37,882 bases of DNA, taken from positions 1 through 37,882 of the forward strand of contig DCFX01000024.1 of NCBI GenBank assembly GCA_002314445.1, given 5' to 3'. The position numbers and the translations under genes were made by a program. The stretch is from Treponema sp. UBA1793. GTDB taxonomy: Bacteria; Spirochaetota; Spirochaetia; Treponematales; Treponemataceae. This document shows, piece after piece, positions 16,646 to 25,168 of this stretch (position 1 is its first letter; every line of letters begins with the position of its first letter). The notes beneath the pieces are model-generated. The model did not search any database. It saw only the letters and a program-made list of their open reading frames with translations, and was not told the DNA's origin.

Positions 16646-19084
16646 TCACTCGTTTATAGTCTGGTCAGACTGCTGTGCACTAATTTCCTGTTTGACACCC
16701 AATTCCAGCAGCTGGCTTACATCAATAATAAGCGACACCGAACCATCACCAAGGATGGAAGCGCCCGCAATCCCCGGGGAATTGGTAAACTGATCGCGGA
16801 GAGGTTTTATAACAACGTCCTCCTCGCCTATAAGAGAGTCGACCATAATGCCGATTTTCTTTTCCTGCGATCCTACAATGACAATAAAACAGTAATCATC
16901 CTGGGCCAATACCGTCTCACGGATATTGAACAGGCGTGAAAGACGCAGAATACTGATGACTTCATTCCGCACATTGAGTACTTCATAGTTATCAATCGTA
17001 CTGATTTCGTTCATCTTAATCCGCTGGCTTTCAAGAACGGACGCAATCGGAATTGAATATACTTCCTGGCCGACTTTCACAAGCAGCCCTTGGATAATTG
17101 CAAGCGTAAGCGGCAGACGGATACTGAATTTTGACCCCTTTCCGTGCTCAGAAGAGACAGAAACCGTTCCGTTCAACTTGTCTATCATTGTTTTTACGAC
17201 ATCAAGACCAACACCGCGCCCCGACACATTCGTAATTTTCTCGGATGTTGAGAAGCCTGCCATAAAAATAAGGTTGAAAGCTTCCTGATCAGTCAGTATT
17301 TTGTCGGGATGAATAAGTCCCTTGTCGATAGCCTTCTGGCGTACTTTTGAAATATCTATACCGGCACCATCATCAGCTATGTCTATGATGATCATGTTGC
17401 CTTCATTTGAAGCTTTAAGGAAGACTGTGCCCTCTTCCGGTTTGCCGGCCTTAACACGAACCTCCGGCGATTCGATACCGTGATCAACAGAATTACGTAC
17501 ACAATGCATGATCGGATCAAGCAGATCGTCTATAACGGTCTTATCGAGTTCTGTATCTTCACCTTCAATAACAAGATTTACCTTTTTGTTCAAATCACGC
17601 TGTAAATCGCGTACGACACGCGGGAACCGGCTGAAAATCTGGCTTATAGGAACCATACGGATTTTCATAACGCCTTCCTGCAGTTCGCTTGCAATACGTC
17701 CGAGATTCTGGGTCGATGAACGGAACTTTGATGTCACGCCTTTCAGTTCGGAATCGTATGAATCGAATATAGTTGCCATACTGCCATAATCGAGAAGAAT
17801 GGAATCCTTTACATCTTTTATCGATACTCCGTTCTGGATCTGCTCCAGATACTGCGGCAGCATTTCAAACAGGTGGTGAACTTTTTCTTTATAGCCGGTT
17901 TCCAGTCCCTGGAACTGTACAAGTTCGTTCGCAAGCTGCATTGAAAGTTGATTAAAAGAAGCTTTAGTAATAACTGTTTCACTGACCAGGTTAAGCAGGT
18001 AATCAATACGGCGTGAATCGACACGGAGTAATGAACCACCTTGAACAGCATGTCCGGCAGTTAAAGACTTCTTTGCGTCTGTCTTTATCGTATCAGAAGA
18101 ATCATCTTCTGCAGTTGCGGAAGTCTCCTCTTTCGTTTCCATTTTCTCTTCTTCCTCAGGAATAATTTCCACAGGTGTCTTCTGTTCAACGACAGGCTCT
18201 GCCGGTGTTGAAACTACGGACGCAGCAGCCTTTGCCGGTACCGCCTCAAAATTATCAAGCGGCAGTGCATCGGTACAAACAGTAACGTCAAGAAGAAATG
18301 CAGTATCTTCTATTTTTGATTGTTCTTCATTTGTTGCCAAATAATAGAAAACATTTTCATAAAAACTATCTTCGTATAATGCATCAAAATCAGGAACCGT
18401 CTTAAGGACACTTCCAAGCGCCTTGAGGGCTGCAAATACCTGTATACCGCCGACGGAATTCATCGGATTATGTTCGTCAAATTTTACGGATACACACCAC
18501 AGTTTCTGTCCGTTCTGACAGGCATTTTTAAGTTCTGCAATTTCATTCTCGCTGAGTTTCGGTCGGTTAAAAGAACCTGTTGTACCCGACTGCGGAGAAG
18601 CCGGATGTTGGGCAACGGAAACTGTCTGTTTTGGAACGGATGGTTGTACAACTTCGGGAGTTTTGCTTTTCGGTGCCTTTGTGCCTTTTCCGGGAATATA
18701 AGAATGAAGTTTACTCATCAGCTCATCAATATTTTCCTGATAAACAGTACCGTTTTTACGGGCTTCAAGCATGGCTTTTATAACATCAATTGAATTCAGG
18801 AGAACATCAATGACAGGCTCCGTGACTTTTACTTTGTCGGAGCGTATTTCATCAAGCATATCTTCAACAGTATGGGTAAACGTTGAAATTTCGTTCATTT
18901 CTACAGTTGCAGAACCGCCTTTCAAAGTATGCGCGGCGCGGAAAATTTCATCAATTGCTTCATGATTTGCCGGATCATTTTCGATGACCAGTACATTACT
19001 CTCAAGATTATCTACCTGCTGTTCAGCTTCGGCAAAAAAATCCTTGAGCAGTTCTTCATTGTTCGGATCGAGATAATCACTCAT
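16646..19084 (-). CDS. cheA: chemotaxis histidine kinase CheA
   Basis: 812 residues. P1 phosphotransfer domain with His52 in AAHTLKGGSA; P2 (about 175-280) flanked by Pro/Glu-rich linkers; P3 dimerisation region (about 350-490); P4 kinase with N-box HCVRNSVDHGIE (527-538), DDGAGI (572-577) and GRGVGLDVV (623-631); P5 CheW-like regulatory domain (about 660-795). P3 is roughly twice the length of the enteric one, an extension also reported for T. denticola CheA (recalled). It phosphorylates CheY in response to chemoreceptors. As first gene of the operon it lacks a Shine-Dalgarno sequence; a TTGAAT-16-TATAAT promoter ends 8 bases before the ATG. Confidence 0.95.
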   Translation of the reverse strand: MSDYLDPNNEELLKDFFAEAEQQVDNLESNVLVIENDPANHEAIDEIFRAAHTLKGGSATVEMNEISTFTHTVEDMLDEIRSDKVKVTEPVIDVLLNSIDVIKAMLEARKNGTVYQENIDELMSKLHSYIPGKGTKAPKSKTPEVVQPSVPKQTVSVAQHPASPQSGTTGSFNRPKLSENEIAELKNACQNGQKLWCVSVKFDEHNPMNSVGGIQVFAALKALGSVLKTVPDFDALYEDSFYENVFYYLATNEEQSKIEDTAFLLDVTVCTDALPLDNFEAVPAKAAASVVSTPAEPVVEQKTPVEIIPEEEEKMETKEETSATAEDDSSDTIKTDAKKSLTAGHAVQGGSLLRVDSRRIDYLLNLVSETVITKASFNQLSMQLANELVQFQGLETGYKEKVHHLFEMLPQYLEQIQNGVSIKDVKDSILLDYGSMATIFDSYDSELKGVTSKFRSSTQNLGRIASELQEGVMKIRMVPISQIFSRFPRVVRDLQRDLNKKVNLVIEGEDTELDKTVIDDLLDPIMHCVRNSVDHGIESPEVRVKAGKPEEGTVFLKASNEGNMIIIDIADDGAGIDISKVRQKAIDKGLIHPDKILTDQEAFNLIFMAGFSTSEKITNVSGRGVGLDVVKTMIDKLNGTVSVSSEHGKGSKFSIRLPLTLAIIQGLLVKVGQEVYSIPIASVLESQRIKMNEISTIDNYEVLNVRNEVISILRLSRLFNIRETVLAQDDYCFIVIVGSQEKKIGIMVDSLIGEEDVVIKPLRDQFTNSPGIAGASILGDGSVSLIIDVSQLLELGVKQEISAQQSDQTINE

Positions 19085-19092
19085 ATACTATT

Positions 19093-19120
19093 ATTATATA
19101 CTTTACAGAAGATAATTCAA
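19093..19120 (-). promoter_or_regulatory. cheA operon promoter, leaderless arrangement
   Basis: TTGAAT (19120-19115), 16 bases, consensus TATAAT (19098-19093), then 8 bases to the ATG at 19084. Transcription is expected to start at about 19086, leaving a leader of 0-2 bases. No ribosome site is visible. Confidence 0.65.
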
Positions 19121-19157
19121 GCGATTAAGATAAAAAAAGTTATGGCATGATGAATGA

Positions 19158-19185
19158 TAAAGTTTTCCCCGCTTTATGCCGATAA
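19158..19185 (+). promoter_or_regulatory. sigma-28 (FliA) type promoter
   Basis: TAAAGTTT (19158-19165) and GCCGATAA (19178-19185) both match the flagellar sigma-28 half-sites perfectly, with a 12-base spacer against the usual 11. The start is expected near 19192. A GAGGAG ribosome site (19213-19218) and GTG codon (19225) follow at normal distances. Confidence 0.72.
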
Positions 19186-19224
19186 GATAAAAGGGTCATT
19201 GTTTTTCCGGCCGAGGAGCATATT

Positions 19225-20460
19225 GTGAATAAAAATAAAATCATTTATATGGTTGCTTTTATATCGGTTTTTCTTTTTTCCCTTCCGCTGAGCAAAGCTG
19301 CTGCATCCGGCTTATTCAGCGGATATGCAGGCATAAAAGCGGACCTGGGGTTTGCCGGCAGCGGAAGCAGCACATTTGACCCACAGCTGCTTCTTCAGTC
19401 ATTTTTTGCCGGACAATTCAATCTTACTGACGATCTTATAGCGCGCATGGAGTTTTCATTGAATACTGACGATCTTATTGAAAACTCCGTATTTAAAAAA
19501 ACTTCTGCTGAATTCCAGATAGACGAAATTTCCCTCATTTACAGAAAGAAATTTCTGGGATTTTCAAATTACCTCAGTATTTTTATGGGAACGTATGAGC
19601 CGATCGGCTCCGACATATTCCTGCGCCGCCAGTTCGGCATTCAGTCGATTTCGTCGAAACTCACGGAAAGCTGGCTTGGCCTTTCAGGATCCGTCCTGTA
19701 TCCCCTTTTTGGCATAGGTATTTCTGATGTTATACATTTTGCTTCCCAGCCGATGGCGGCCGGTGCGTATTTTTATGTAAATCATGAAAACAGCGATTAC
19801 TATGTCTTCAACGGTGATCTGCGTTTTGCATATGTATATCCATACATGTGTCTTGACGTAGCAGGCGGCATAGGTGCGCCAATGAAGACGAACTACAACG
19901 GAGAAGACGTCATCGTGCTTGTCGACACGCTGTATGCCCACGCAGGCATTGATATGCTTATTGGCAGCAACTACACTCCTGCTGCCCTGTATGCGCAGGC
20001 AGGAATTTACGATATCCCGATCGAACGCAACTCTGACACATTTACTGTTGATCCCGATAAAGTATATCTGTTGTTTGAACCCCGCTTTAACATGTCTACA
20101 TTCCAGTTGAGATTTACGCTGTTCAGCCTTCCCTCCGATACGGTGGAAAAACTGCTTTTTATAGATGATACGTTCGGCTTTAATATATTAAGCTATGCAG
20201 ATTCCCTTTATATAGGAAGCACGTCATTCGCCTTCGGAGTGAACACGACATTCTCTTTCCCCGACGAGAGTTTTCTTATCTTTACAAACCTGAATAATAT
20301 TACGGTCGATACGCTCAATGTCACGCTTTCTCCGTATATTTCAACGCAGATGTTTTCAGGAGAACTTCACATAATGGCGCAGATAAAAATAACGGACATT
20401 GCGCGCAATTCAATTGCATCTGCATTCAAAATCAATATCGGTTATAAAACCCAGCTGTAA
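19225..20460 (+). CDS. predicted outer-membrane beta-barrel protein, unknown role
   Basis: 411 residues starting at GTG, fixed by GAGGAG 6 bases upstream. The N-terminus is a signal peptide (about 1-28: Lys-rich start, hydrophobic core FISVFLFSLPL, AAAS cleavage region). The rest consists of short alternating aromatic/hydrophobic strands with glycine-rich turns (AHAGIDMLIGSN, PAALYAQAGIYDIP) and ends in a strand whose last residues are KINIGYKTQL, as expected for a transmembrane barrel. No lipobox Cys was seen. I do not recognise a named family. It is transcribed divergently from cheA behind a sigma-28 promoter, so it probably belongs to the motility regulon. Confidence 0.75.
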   Translation: MNKNKIIYMVAFISVFLFSLPLSKAAASGLFSGYAGIKADLGFAGSGSSTFDPQLLLQSFFAGQFNLTDDLIARMEFSLNTDDLIENSVFKKTSAEFQIDEISLIYRKKFLGFSNYLSIFMGTYEPIGSDIFLRRQFGIQSISSKLTESWLGLSGSVLYPLFGIGISDVIHFASQPMAAGAYFYVNHENSDYYVFNGDLRFAYVYPYMCLDVAGGIGAPMKTNYNGEDVIVLVDTLYAHAGIDMLIGSNYTPAALYAQAGIYDIPIERNSDTFTVDPDKVYLLFEPRFNMSTFQLRFTLFSLPSDTVEKLLFIDDTFGFNILSYADSLYIGSTSFAFGVNTTFSFPDESFLIFTNLNNITVDTLNVTLSPYISTQMFSGELHIMAQIKITDIARNSIASAFKINIGYKTQL

Positions 20461-20468
20461 AGACACAG

Positions 20469-21692
20469 TTACAGTTTCAGATGAGAGAGCCGCACACACG
20501 CCTCGTTTACCGATTCGTGATGCCCGAATGAGCTGAACCGCAGGAAACTTTCTCCTGTAGCTCCGAATCCGGAACCCGGTGTCGTCACAATTCTGCACTC
20601 GTCAAGGATTTTGTCAAAGATGCTCCAGCTTTTGTATCCGGGGAAACGAACCCACAGATACGGCGAATTTCCGGTACTGTAAATTTGTACGCCGGCCTTT
20701 TTGAAGTTATCGCCGTCAAGTGCGTTGTGAATCGTCTTTACGTTCTCCAGATAGTAATCAATTATTTTCTTCATTTCGACAAGACCGTCGGAATCAAGCG
20801 CGGCAAGCCCTCCGTGCTGCGCTATATTCGACGCTCCGTTAAAAAGTGTCGTCATGACACGCGACCAGTCTTTTATGACTAGTGAGCCGTCCGCAAATTT
20901 CAGCGTTTTCGGAATGACAGACCAGCCGAGTCGTACCCCTGTAAAACCTGCAGGTTTTGAAAAAGAATTGATTTCAACCGCACAGTCGCGCGCACCGGAA
21001 ATTTCAAAGATCGTTTTGGGCAGGCCTGGAGTTCGTATAAACTGCGCATAAGCCGCATCAAAAATAATAATGCAGCCGTGTCCTTTTGCAAAATCAACAA
21101 GCTGTTGAAGTTCTTCTTTTGTCGAAGTATATCCCGTCGGATTATTCGGCGAGCAGAAATAAATCAGGCTGTTTTTCTTTATTTTTGAAAAATCGGGAAG
21201 AAACCCGTTCTCTGGAGTACATGGAAGATAGGTAAGGCCTTTGTACCGGCCGTTTTTATACGCTCCTGCGGCACCGATAAGCACCGAACCGTCAACATAT
21301 ACAGGATACGCCGGATCCTGTACGGCAACAGGCGTTCTGCATCCGAACAAAGTCTGAATACGGGCTATGTCGCATTTTGCTCCGTCGGAAACGAACACTT
21401 CATCTGCTTCTGCCATACCTGCATAAAATGTTTCTGCAATTTTCTGACGAAGAGCCGTAAGTCCCTGCTCGTCTCCGTACCCCGAATATCCTTCAGGGGT
21501 TGCAAGAGCAAGTGCATAGTCTGACATAGCTTTTGATATATGAGAGGTCAACGGTTCGGTTGTATTGCCGATGCTCAAACTTATGATTTTTGCATCAGGA
21601 TGAGACACAGCATATTCCCTGCTGCGCCGTGACACTTCAGGGAACAAATAACCTGCTTTAAGATTAGCAAATCCGGAATTTCTTCTTACCAT
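20469..21692 (-). CDS. dapL: LL-diaminopimelate aminotransferase
   Basis: 407 residues, class I/II PLP aminotransferase matching DapL along its length. It converts tetrahydrodipicolinate and glutamate directly to LL-diaminopimelate for lysine and cell-wall synthesis. Signatures: N-terminal FANLKAGYLFPE, SIGNTTEPL, GYGDEQG, DPAYPVY (126-132), CSPNNPTG (180-187) and the PLP-lysine Lys246 in NSFSKPAGFTG, followed by VRLGWS. Treponemes are known to use DapL-type genes. It is monocistronic by layout, and its 3' end is 8 bases from the convergent barrel gene. The ATG has no ribosome site, but TTGCTA-17-TAGAAT ends 6 bases before it. Confidence 0.93.
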   Translation of the reverse strand: MVRRNSGFANLKAGYLFPEVSRRSREYAVSHPDAKIISLSIGNTTEPLTSHISKAMSDYALALATPEGYSGYGDEQGLTALRQKIAETFYAGMAEADEVFVSDGAKCDIARIQTLFGCRTPVAVQDPAYPVYVDGSVLIGAAGAYKNGRYKGLTYLPCTPENGFLPDFSKIKKNSLIYFCSPNNPTGYTSTKEELQQLVDFAKGHGCIIIFDAAYAQFIRTPGLPKTIFEISGARDCAVEINSFSKPAGFTGVRLGWSVIPKTLKFADGSLVIKDWSRVMTTLFNGASNIAQHGGLAALDSDGLVEMKKIIDYYLENVKTIHNALDGDNFKKAGVQIYSTGNSPYLWVRFPGYKSWSIFDKILDECRIVTTPGSGFGATGESFLRFSSFGHHESVNEACVRLSHLKL

Positions 21693-21698
21693 GAAGAT

Positions 21699-21727
21699 AT
21701 TCTAGCAAATCGGAAGTTTTTTAGCAA
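21699..21727 (-). promoter_or_regulatory. dapL promoter, leaderless arrangement
   Basis: TTGCTA (21727-21722), 17 bases, TAGAAT (21704-21699), extended by TGC just upstream of the -10. Six bases separate the -10 from the ATG at 21692, and no Shine-Dalgarno sequence is present. Confidence 0.65.
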
Positions 21728-21747
21728 TAAAGCAGCATGTCACATCC

Positions 21748-23148
21748 TTACCTTTCCGGCAGCCGTACCGTAAATTCGGCCCATTTTCCATATTCACTTT
21801 CCGCTTTGATTGTACCGCCGTGATTTAAAACTATTGACTGCGCTATCGATAAGCCGAGTCCTGAACCGCCTGTGTTGCGTGCCCGTGATGCATCGGACCG
21901 ATAAAAGCGCAGAAATATTTTTTCGAGCTCTTCGGGAAGTATTCCTTTCCCTGTATTGTACACTTTTATGAACCGCTGGCTTCCGACTTGATAGACACTC
22001 ACTTTTATGACTGCACCTTTATCAGTATTTTTAAGCGCGTTGTCTACAAGGACTATTACGACTTCCTTCAGGCGTGTTTCATCTGCCCTGATGTGAATGG
22101 TTTCGGGAATATCAATCTCAAGTTTTTTTCCCTGCTCGTACACAATACTCTCGAAGGGAAGTACAACACTTTCCGCCATTTCGGCAAGGTTGAAATCGGT
22201 TTTTGTCAAATTCGTACGACCGGAGTCGCTGTGCGCAAGATACAGTAAATCTTTTACAAGAAGACTCAGACGCTCATTTTCAGTTTTTATATACTGAAGC
22301 CACTTGTTGTCTGGTATTGCCGCCATAAGCACATCCACATTTGCCCCGATAACAGCTATGGGAGTCTTCAGTTCATGCCCTGCATCGGCAATAAATTGTT
22401 TTTGTTCTATAAGTGTTTCCTTCACAGGAGCTATTGCCCATCCTGAAAAAAGGAGGGCAAGCAAAAAGGAAATAAGCACGCACACTGCGTATAAAATTGT
22501 TGTAAGGCGGAGCAAAGATATCTGCATTGCAACAGTATTCTGCATATTTATACACGCAATAAAATAACCGGAATCTGTCTTCTTCATTTTCCAGCGGATG
22601 CCGTTATAAACACCTTCTGTTTTCCCCTCTAAATACCCTTTATAGGCCCCCGAAACAATCGGCGAAAAAGTTTCATCATTATACCTCAGACGATAATCGG
22701 ATACGACCAGAAGTTTTTTTCCTTTTTCGTCAATAACAAGAGAAAAATAATCATATAAATCAAATTTATCATGAGGAAAAAATGGCTGTATGCCGAACCA
22801 GCGCCCAAGAGGGTCTTTTCCAGACCCCATAGCATCAGAGGTATTAACTTTAGGAGGTAAAATGTCGTCAGGAAAAAAAGGAATTACCTCATCTCCGGGC
22901 TGTGCATGCGGCCCTCCAGCCGGTGGGAAAGGCATTGACAAAGGTATACGATGCCCGTCGTTATTAAGCAGCCGCGTCAAAACTTCCGAGGTCTGATTAT
23001 TATAGAAAAGATGAAAATATAAATTAATGGCACCGAAAATCAGGAACAGTACAAATGCGAGAATAGCAGTTATACTAAGCTCCATTTTCAAACGCAGCTC
23101 ACGGCATATGACTGCATCTCCTGTCTTCGGTTTTCTTATGTTTTTCAC
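21748..23148 (-). CDS. two-component sensor histidine kinase
   Basis: 466 residues. Two membrane segments (about 24-46 and 215-237) bracket an extracytoplasmic sensor of about 165 residues with a Pro-rich stretch (73-100). The kinase core follows: phosphoacceptor His258 in ADAGHELKTPIAV, N box (DNALKNTDKGA), G1 (VYNTGKGILPEE), F box (FLRFYRSD) and G2 (GGSGLGLSI). No HAMP is obvious. It starts with GTG overlapping the stop of the regulator gene by 4 bases, so the pair is co-translated. Signal unknown. Confidence 0.9.
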   Translation of the reverse strand: MKNIRKPKTGDAVICRELRLKMELSITAILAFVLFLIFGAINLYFHLFYNNQTSEVLTRLLNNDGHRIPLSMPFPPAGGPHAQPGDEVIPFFPDDILPPKVNTSDAMGSGKDPLGRWFGIQPFFPHDKFDLYDYFSLVIDEKGKKLLVVSDYRLRYNDETFSPIVSGAYKGYLEGKTEGVYNGIRWKMKKTDSGYFIACINMQNTVAMQISLLRLTTILYAVCVLISFLLALLFSGWAIAPVKETLIEQKQFIADAGHELKTPIAVIGANVDVLMAAIPDNKWLQYIKTENERLSLLVKDLLYLAHSDSGRTNLTKTDFNLAEMAESVVLPFESIVYEQGKKLEIDIPETIHIRADETRLKEVVIVLVDNALKNTDKGAVIKVSVYQVGSQRFIKVYNTGKGILPEELEKIFLRFYRSDASRARNTGGSGLGLSIAQSIVLNHGGTIKAESEYGKWAEFTVRLPER

Positions 23149-23834
23149 ACCCGTAAATTCGATCCGTCTTCAAGAGAATAACCAATTCCGCGGGCTGTAC
23201 GGATTTCCGTCGTTACTTTAAGGAATTCCATTTTCTTCCGGAGAAATGAAATGTAGACTTCGACGTTATTGTACTCTGCATTACTGTCGCCGCCCCAGAT
23301 TTTTTCAATGATGCGGTTCTTTGTTATGATTTGATGCGGATTCTGGAACAGGAGGTCAATAATCTGGTATTCCTTGAGTGAAAGTTTAACGGCCTCACCT
23401 TTGTTGGAAACAAGTTCGCAGTTCTTTACATTAAGCGTGAGGTCTCCGAATGTGACGTCGTCGTTCTTTACTTCCCCTTTCCGTCTTCCAAGCGCCCGGA
23501 TGCGGGCAAGAAGTTCTTCTGTTGAGAAAGGTTTTGTCATGTAGTCATCTGCACCAATGTCAAGTCCGTGTACCTTATCGGAAATGTCATCCTTTGCAGT
23601 CAGCACCAGTACAGGTACGGAATTATGCTCTTCCCTGATTTTCTGGAGTACGGTAAATCCGTCCATTCCCGGAAGCATGACATCAAGTATGATGAGGTCA
23701 TAGATACCGGAAGAGGCATACTCAAGAGCCGCATTCCCGTTGTACACAGCATCAACGCTGTACCTGTTCTTCTTGAAAATCTCGACCAGCGCCTGCGAGA
23801 GGCGTTCTTCATCTTCTACTAGTAATATTCTCAT
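23145..23834 (-). CDS. OmpR/PhoB-family response regulator
   Basis: 229 residues. Receiver domain with acidic pair (Glu7, Asp8, Glu9 region), phosphoacceptor Asp51 in LDVMLPGMDG, Thr79 and Lys101 (MTKPF). The C-terminal winged helix (about 125-222) has the usual NVEVYISFLRKKM recognition region and RGIGYSLE hairpin. It is first in a two-gene operon with the kinase. The ATG has no ribosome site and follows an extended -10 box by 6 bases. Confidence 0.92.
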   Translation of the reverse strand: MRILLVEDEERLSQALVEIFKKNRYSVDAVYNGNAALEYASSGIYDLIILDVMLPGMDGFTVLQKIREEHNSVPVLVLTAKDDISDKVHGLDIGADDYMTKPFSTEELLARIRALGRRKGEVKNDDVTFGDLTLNVKNCELVSNKGEAVKLSLKEYQIIDLLFQNPHQIITKNRIIEKIWGGDSNAEYNNVEVYISFLRKKMEFLKVTTEIRTARGIGYSLEDGSNLRV

Positions 23835-23840
23835 GCTTAA

Positions 23841-23849
23841 AATATATCA
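23841..23849 (-). promoter_or_regulatory. extended -10 promoter of the two-component operon
   Basis: TGATATATT (23849-23841) is an extended -10 element ending 6 bases before the ATG at 23834. No convincing -35 or ribosome site is seen. Confidence 0.5.
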
Positions 23850-23926
23850 TAGAATTCCTTAAAAAGTCTGTAAACAATACATAATTTTTAAGAAATAACA
23901 GAATTTTTATAAGCAGATAAGACTGA

Positions 23927-23955
23927 TAGACTACTTTTTTTCTATCCGCTATACT
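23927..23955 (+). promoter_or_regulatory. icd promoter, leaderless arrangement
   Basis: TAGACT (23927-23932), 17 bases, TATACT (23950-23955), then 7 bases to the ATG at 23963. No Shine-Dalgarno sequence lies upstream. Confidence 0.6.
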
Positions 23956-23962
23956 TTTATGT

Positions 23963-25168
23963 ATGAGTAAAATACAGATGAAAAATGCTGTCGCAGAGCT
24001 CGACGGCGATGAAATGACACGCGTTTTATGGCAGGTAGTCAAGGACAAACTCCTTATCCCGTATGTAGACTTAAAGACTGAATACTACGACCTCGGTCTT
24101 AAAAAACGTGACGAGACAGACGATAAAATAACGTACGATGCAGCCGCCGCAATCAAAAGGCTCGGTGTAGGCGTAAAATGCGCAACAATCACCTCAAATG
24201 CTACACGCATGGAAGAATACAAGCTTTCTCATCTTACGCCGAGCCCGAACGGTATTATCCGTGCCGAACTTGACGGAACGGTATTCCGCGCACCGATTTT
24301 TGTAAGCAATCTTCACGGAACTGTATCCTGCTGGAAAAAGCCGATTATACTTGGACGCCATGCATACGGCGATGTATACAAAAACTGCGAAATCCGTACA
24401 CCGTCTGCCGGAAAAGCAGAACTTGTGTTTACCGGTACTGACGGAAAGGAAATCCGCAGGACAATCATGGAAATGAAAGGTCCGGGAATCATTCAGGGAA
24501 TACACAACCTTGATGCATCAATCGAAAATTTTGCAGACTGCTGCTTTACATTCGCTCTCGACCAGAAAGTTCCTGTATGGTTCGGTGCAAAAGATACGAT
24601 TTCTAAAACATACGACGGACAATTTAAGACAATCTTTCAGAGCGTGTTCGATGCAAAGTACAAGGATAAATTCGACAAAGCAGGGCTTACCTATTTCTAT
24701 ACGCTTATCGATGACGCCGTAGCACGCATTATGCGCAGCGAAGGTGGTATGCTCTGGGCATGCAAAAATTACGACGGCGACGTTATGAGCGATATGATTG
24801 CATCCGCATGCGGAAGCCTTGCAATGATGACAAGCGTGCTCGTAAGCCCGGACGGTGCATTTGAATATGAAGCCTCGCACGGTACAGTCCAGAAACATTA
24901 CTACCGTTACCTGAAGGGCGAAAAAACTTCAACGAACCCGGTAGCGCTCATCTTTGCGTGGACAGGAGCTCTCTCAAAACGAGGAGAACTCGATAATACG
25001 CCCGAACTTGTTGACTTTGCAAAAAAACTTGAAAAGGCAACGCTCCAGACGATTGAGGAAGGTGAAATGACAGGCGATATTTCACGCATTGCATCGCCTG
25101 CGGCAGTTCATGTGCTTAATTCGTGGGAATTCATCGACGCGATTGACAGCCGGCTTCAGGCTGTGTAA
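23963..25168 (+). CDS. icd: isocitrate dehydrogenase (NADP type, eukaryotic-like subfamily II)
   Basis: 401 residues, collinear with homodimeric type II isocitrate dehydrogenases such as human IDH1. It oxidises isocitrate to 2-oxoglutarate. Substrate and metal motifs are present: TPSPNGIIRAELDGTVFR (92-109), the Tyr/Lys region GAKDTISKTYDG, the metal aspartates in LIDDAVARI (249-257) and NYDGDVMSD (269-277), and GEKTSTNP (319-326). At the cofactor phosphate site the family's Lys/Arg-His pattern appears as Arg258 and Lys311-His312, a conservative swap, so NADP is likely. No other TCA-cycle gene is in the window; it may serve glutamate synthesis and NADPH supply. Its stop directly abuts the murI stop. 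Confidence 0.93.
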   Translation: MSKIQMKNAVAELDGDEMTRVLWQVVKDKLLIPYVDLKTEYYDLGLKKRDETDDKITYDAAAAIKRLGVGVKCATITSNATRMEEYKLSHLTPSPNGIIRAELDGTVFRAPIFVSNLHGTVSCWKKPIILGRHAYGDVYKNCEIRTPSAGKAELVFTGTDGKEIRRTIMEMKGPGIIQGIHNLDASIENFADCCFTFALDQKVPVWFGAKDTISKTYDGQFKTIFQSVFDAKYKDKFDKAGLTYFYTLIDDAVARIMRSEGGMLWACKNYDGDVMSDMIASACGSLAMMTSVLVSPDGAFEYEASHGTVQKHYYRYLKGEKTSTNPVALIFAWTGALSKRGELDNTPELVDFAKKLEKATLQTIEEGEMTGDISRIASPAAVHVLNSWEFIDAIDSRLQAV

